Assembly (NCBI GenBank): GCA_028023455.1
Contig: JAQFVV010007239.1
Coordinates: 60,533 to 124,532 of the forward strand
Length of the DNA: 64,000 nt
Origin: Epiperipatus broadwayi
Lineage: Eukaryota; Onychophora; Udeonychophora; Euonychophora; Peripatidae
Reading direction: 5' to 3'
Shown here: piece by piece, positions 58,758-64,000 of the stretch
Numbering within the stretch: the stretch's first letter is position 1
How the letters are laid out: every line of letters begins with the position of its first letter
The notes under the pieces: model-generated
The model's input: only the letters and a program-made list of their open reading frames with translations
The model's database searches: none
What the model was told of the DNA's origin: nothing
Program-made: the position numbers and the translations under genes

Positions 58758-61643
58758 AATTAGACGGAGCGGGAAAGGAGAAAGTAATGTGTAAGTGAAA
58801 GAGAAAGTAACATATTTTTTTAGCTGATAACACCGTAGCTAGAAAAGTGATATAAATTTAAAATTTTGTATTTATTTTAAAAGTTCTTTTTTAACATATA
58901 ATATTTTGACTGCCTCTACATGGATTGCTAATTTTAAAAGTTATCTTACCAGGATATTTTATTCGAGTTTAACCAAAACCTTACAGTAAAATGGAAGTAC
59001 AAGGAAAAATACCTAAAAATATTGCTATGGGAAAAATATTTGGAAAGTGCCTTAATACAGCTTTATTTATGCTCAACCAGAAACTTATTATTGTCACTCA
59101 AAGAAATATAATTTGGACGCTATATGAAAACATAAAAGAGAAGTTACTTGCCATCAGGAAAAAATTATGACGCACAAATTTATAAGGCTACTTTGAAGTT
59201 ATTTTATTCTTCTCTATGGAAAAATTTAATATGCGTTTTTATTATAAAGAAAATTATGTAAAAGATATAATGAAGAAAGAATGTTTATCTTTTAAAAAGA
59301 GACAGTACAAAAATATAGTACCAGAATTTTAAATAAAGAAAAAAGTAATAGAATAATATGAAAGTGTTATTATGTGTTTTATGGAAAAGGAACCGAAGAA
59401 AAAAAAAAAACTTTATCTAAGAAGAATTAAAATATTACAAAGTATTCATTGGAGGAAAGGATTGATTTTGAAAATATAAAATTAAATTACTCAATGAAAA
59501 TGGATCCATGGAAACAGAAAATTTTATTGAAGATTTAAATAAAAGTACCTAGAAGATGCATCGTAAAAGTCGCATGGGAAAATATTAGCAGACAATATTA
59601 GAAGAGAATATGGAGACGTTTTTTTCTTTACAGGATAAATTGATATCATGAATTAATAATTGTATTCAATATTGTGAAAACCAAGGATTGTCGTCTATGA
59701 ATATTTATTAAACAGAGTAATAATTGTTTTACTTTAAAATAGAACATTAAATGACTGAAGAAGAAATAATATATTTTTTTTTAGCTTTAATATGAACGGT
59801 TTTCAAGCAAGTTCGATAAAGAAGTACCGTAAATATAATTTAAATATTTTTTACTGATTATATTTAAAATATAAAATGCTATGTGAGATTAGGGAAAACA
59901 TATAAACATAAATTTAGTAATATTAAAATCTAAATATAGTAACTTGATAGAATTATAAAAATATTGTTTTAAAAATAAAGTGTATGTATGGAAGTTTTAT
60001 ATCTACAAGAATCAATGGGATGGTGAAGCCTACAGAACGCGATCGAGAAGATAAAGATCGTTTGGTAATTTTGATATTTATTTATAATGCATAATGTATT
60101 TTTTTTAGATCATCTATTGATTAAGAATGATGTGTGAAAGTTTAAATTATATGTACACATTTTATACAACATTTTAAAACATATTATGAGATAGGAGTAA
60201 TTCTGAATATGCATGCAATAAGTTATTTAAAGTATATTAATAATATAATTCGACAGAACAATTGTGTGATTCTTTTGAACTTTCATGTGATAAAGTATTC
60301 AGATATTTTAAAATAGTTTGTATATGATAAAATATACGAGAAAAGTAGTAAAAAGATTTTCTTATAGAACAGTGGAATAGTTTTGAAATAAATGAATTTT
60401 ATTATTGTTAGAAATGCAGATAGGTATTTGTCGATGTACCGTATAGAAAAATCTTGAGAAATAAGATCGGATAGTGACTTGGTAGTACTAGTGGAGAGGA
60501 AACCAAGATGATGTTTTTGTTAAGAAATAGGAAAAATAAAGTATTTGGATCAGATTTAGTTTGTGTGATTTCAGTATAGTTAACTAAGCCCTATGACTGA
60601 ACACATATAGTTTGGACAGTGTTTTTGCATATCTTTAAACTTTTTGATGTTATAATAAAGCTGAAGAAATAGCTTTAGCATCACTCCTATAATAGAGGTT
60701 GGTAGACAGGTAAAGGTCACTCCTCTATAGTGTCTTTTAATTCACTGTGCCATGATTGTCAAGGTTTATGATGAGTAATATTCTAGTTATATTTTGATCC
60801 TAGGCATCTATCTTCGCTATCCTTATTTCGTGAATCTGCATCGTCAGAAAGATATTTTCAAAGAAATAATGAATAAAATAGAACTGAAGATATGTTATCG
60901 TTTATGTAAGAATAGTTTATTTGCTGGAATGTATAGAATTGTGTAATTTTAAAAGTGAAAGTACAAAATATCATAAAGAGAGAAAGAATCATATAATACA
61001 GTTTAAAATTAATTCGGAAATGAATATAAGATTTTAAAAAGAGAAATCTAAACAAAGTTTTTTTTTAAAGTGATAATAAAATTTGAACGTTTTAAATAAT
61101 ATTTTAGAAAATAAATATTGCATATTTATTAAGAAAATAATTCAATAGTGTGTAATAAACATATACTTGTGCATGGTATGTTAATGGTTGTAAATATCAT
61201 CCGAAGTAAGGCTTGAATGAGTATATTAGGATTAATAAACATTGGATAATGAATAATAAAACTTAATACCGAATGTAGAAGAATGTTTGAATTTGTAGGA
61301 TTCCATACAACCAATATAAAACTAGAATTTTATTGTTTTGTAGAATGTTTAATACGAATGTAATTTTGTAAAAAAAAAAAATATATATTTTTTAATAATA
61401 GTAGGGATACAAAGTGTTAATGATAATCATACAAGAAATACATTTTGTAACAAGCTAACCATAATAAGAAATCCAATAATAATAATACTGTATTTTCTTA
61501 AGCATGTAAAAGATAAGAGTTAACTAGGAAAATAAATAGAAGTTTGATTTTCATTTTTTATAAACTAGGAAACTAAGTTGTGATAGGAGAGTAAGGATAT
61601 CCAATGTACATAATGTAAAATATTGTTATTTATTTATGTTATT

Positions 61644-61649
61644 AATAAA
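61644..61649 (+). terminator. LTR polyadenylation signal (copy 2)
   Basis: AATAAA in a block conserved with 28986-28991, followed by a T/G-rich TTTTGTGTCCTCG stretch. Confidence 0.5.
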
Positions 61650-62607
61650 CTTTGTTTTAAATTTATTTTAAAGTTTTGTGTCCTCGTTGTTATTTCTCCA
61701 CATGGATGCATGATATCACGATACATTTATAATTGAAACAGACATATAGTTTTTGCACAAAAGGTAAACATAAAAGTGTTATAATAATTTTGAGAATTTA
61801 TTGGTATGTTAAAATTAAAAGATCATAATTTTATATTATTTATTGGTCATAAGTCAGTTGCCACGATATTACATTAACTTATATGCTAATGTTGCCACAC
61901 GTATTCTGTTGTCAGATTATTAAAATACTACCACGTACGTATATATTTATTTCATTTAGGAAGAAATAAGATTATATTATACTATTATTGTTATTATTAT
62001 TTTTATTATTGTTAGTTGCTGTGTAGTAGATTATGACATAAAATTCCCTTTTCATAGTTTACTACCGTAATTTTGAAATCCGTTAGAATACAATTTATGA
62101 ACCTGAGATTTTATTTATTTTATTTTATTTAATTGAGCTAGATTCTTATTATAAATAATATTAAGATATGATTATTATTTTAATCGTAGTGAAAAGAGCT
62201 TAGAAAGTCGTAAGAATACTATAAGTTAGTTATTTGGTATAGTAAAAAGGGGAATAGTGTTCTTATGCCATTGAGATAGTATCGTGTGGATAATATCTCA
62301 ATGTAGTCTATCTCGTTTCCCGTATCGTCACTCCATGTCTCATAAAAATAGTAAATATTTGTTAATTCATTTTAAAAATATAACCGTATTTGTATTTTAA
62401 AGATTAGAACTAGTAATCATTTTAATTAATGCTGGATATTTCATTTATTTATTTGGTAACTGAGCTAGAACCCGGAATTTAAACAGTATAGAATTTTAGA
62501 GAGGACGAGCGGAGGGGGGAGGTTAGAATATATATATATGCTCAATTCTAGATAAGTCAACAAATGTAAATTCAATAAAAGTAGTCAACCCTTAACCCAG
62601 ATCTATA

Positions 62608-62786
62608 TCAATAACAATCTCAATCTGTTGTCAAGGCAACCTTCTTTTAACAATAAAAGTTGCAATTTTCAGTGTTTATATAAATATATCAGATCATAAA
62701 TAAAGTTGGGATTCCATCTTTATTGTTAAAAGGAGGTTGCCTTGACAACAGATTGAGACTGTTGATTCTTATTAATGTTGGTCTAG
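62608..62786. repeat. Repeat G foldback
   Basis: CAATCTGTTGTCAAGGCAAC on the left and GTTGCCTTGACAACAGATTG on the right are exact reverse complements, and the pairing extends into TAACAATAA/TTATTGTTA-type flanks. A single arm occurs at 42526-42612. Confidence 0.85.
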
Positions 62787-62814
62787 TTTAAATGGTAATT
62801 GCTTTCAATGAATA

Positions 62815-64000
62815 TATATATTATACCCTCCCTATAATTTCCATCTTTTTCACTTATTTACTTTATTATATTTATAATTGCCCAGGTGCCAATTCTATGC
62901 AAAATATAATAAAATTTATAATTATAAATTATATGTAAACTTATTTAAAAGGTTTTATATTGTAATTATTCTATGGCTTAGCTCAGTTGAGAATATAGGA
63001 TATGGTCTTTATATATGAGGCCAACAAGGATGATAAAAAAACGTCTATAAACAATAATACTATAAGGTTAATTTAAATATGTTCAGAGCATCTATTCAAT
63101 ACTAAACTGTTGCAAAATTGACAATTATTACATTTATTACAATATAGACAATGATGAGAATTGGGTATCTTTTTTATCCAAATCACCACCTATTCTAAGC
63201 AAAGTAAAATATATTATTAGCATTGTAATACTGAGATTTATTACCACCGGACAAATTAAATAAAACTTGACTTATATTGACAAACTTATATCTTCTATAA
63301 CATTGTTATATTAACCAGATGTGTGTGTGTGGAAATGAAGAATCGAACGTATATATAATCAAGCAATTCATATGGGCTATTTATTCAATATAACATTTAT
63401 TAAAATACAATCAAAAATAAACAATAACTAAAAAAATATATTATTTATACACCTTGATAACCAATTACATCTCTTCTAAGGTAAAATCAAAATTGACTAC
63501 TATTTAATATGTTAATCATATATTTTTGAATATGGGCGTTTGATTATATTGTAAATATAATGTATTTCTGAAACATATTTTATTAGATTATTTATAGAAC
63601 TTGGATGATGCCATAAATCAATCATCTTTTATACATATGATAAAAATTTATACAACACATATCTGTTATAATCAATGTATACAATCTAACAGTAACTATA
63701 CAAAACTAAAGACAAGCATGGAAAAACACTAACCAAACATTTATCCTTATACTTATATATGTGAGGGTTAATTAATATCTCCAAATCCAATCTAAATAAT
63801 CTACTCTTCTCTGACCATTTCTACCTTCAACTTATAACAGACACTGTTTTAATTCTTTATTTTTTTAAATAAAGTTCATTAGCATAATTAAGCATAATAA
63901 ATACAATTAAAAAAAATATAAAATAATAATAATAATAATAATTTATAGCATCACGCACACACTCGAATATATATATTCACCGATAGTATAATTTCTAGAT
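62815..64000. other. AT-rich noncoding, nothing recognised
   Basis: Short (AAT)n at about 63921-63945. No gene. Confidence 0.4.

Larger units (their letters stand above)
57924..62527 (+). mobile_element. Giant solo LTR, copy 2 (about 4.6 kb)
   Basis: From TGCCCTTATCTATAGGTC to GGTTAGA. It aligns in order with 24088-29928 minus its HHR-A insert. Matching blocks are GGTTGTAAAAGCTGGCCATA (58131), ACCAATCAACGGAGG (58719), CAGCTTTATTTATGCTCAAC (59059), AAGCCCTATGACTGA (60587), TTAATAAACTTTGTT (61642) and GTGTTCTTATGCCATTGAG (62257). No internal region follows, so it is a solo LTR. It is clearly diverged from copy 1 by substitutions and indels, so it is an older insertion. It lacks the nested element. 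Open frames within it are short and unsupported. Confidence 0.88.

Overview
The window reads as intergenic or intronic DNA from an AT-rich invertebrate animal genome. The evidence is the very low GC content, long tetranucleotide and dinucleotide microsatellites, dense decayed retrotransposons (RTE-type LINEs, Penelope-like elements, tRNA-derived SINEs, LTR elements) and no bacterial-style operons. A lophotrochozoan (flatworm or mollusc) or a cnidarian would fit, but the sequence alone does not settle the phylum. I recognise no intact host protein-coding gene. Every recognisable coding stretch is a broken piece of a mobile element.

The most interesting content is two families of short elements that carry type I hammerhead ribozymes. 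Family A (HHR-A) has a unit of about 456 bp. Its copies lie at 2.9-3.4, 4.9-5.2, 9.43-10.26, 19.7-19.9, 24.18-25.18, 45.1-45.3, 52.0-52.6 and 53.4-53.5 kb. Five copies of its ribozyme keep the catalytic core (CUGANGA, GAAA, GUC cleavage triplet). Family B (HHR-B) has a unit of about 422 bp. Its copies lie at 10.7-11.4, 13.3-13.6, 20.3-21.1, 32.6-32.9, 39.0-39.2, 43.2-43.5, 53.0-53.2 and 53.8-53.9 kb. Several copies contain more than one unit (tandem and/or foldback), and four HHR-A insertions have visible 12-13 bp target-site duplications. This resembles the small non-autonomous ribozyme elements called retrozymes in animals and the hammerheads of Penelope-like elements.

Layout. 0-9.4 kb: GATA array, old HHR-A copies, a Penelope GIY-YIG remnant, a MITE, and an RTE LINE on the minus strand. 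9.4-13.6 kb: HHR-A and HHR-B foldbacks. 13.8-16.2 kb: the longest RTE LINE, with endonuclease and reverse transcriptase. 16.7-19.0 kb: SINEs and a foldback of Penelope 3' ends. 19.7-22.4 kb: more HHR elements. 24.1-31.9 kb: an LTR retrotransposon with an unusually long LTR (about 4.6-4.8 kb), interrupted by a 997-bp HHR-A foldback. 34-37.6 kb: a possible second LTR and another RTE copy. 40.5-42.4 and 45.8-48.7 kb: two Penelope-like elements arranged as large foldbacks. 52-55.6 kb: HHR copies and an unclassified foldback repeat. 57.9-62.5 kb: a second, solo copy of the giant LTR.

How the parts may relate: Penelope reverse transcriptases with GIY-YIG nucleases are the likeliest source of enzymes for the HHR elements, and RTE enzymes are an alternative. 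Both the HHR elements and the Penelope copies repeatedly show the same inverted, 5'-joined geometry. That link is inference and is not proven by the sequence.
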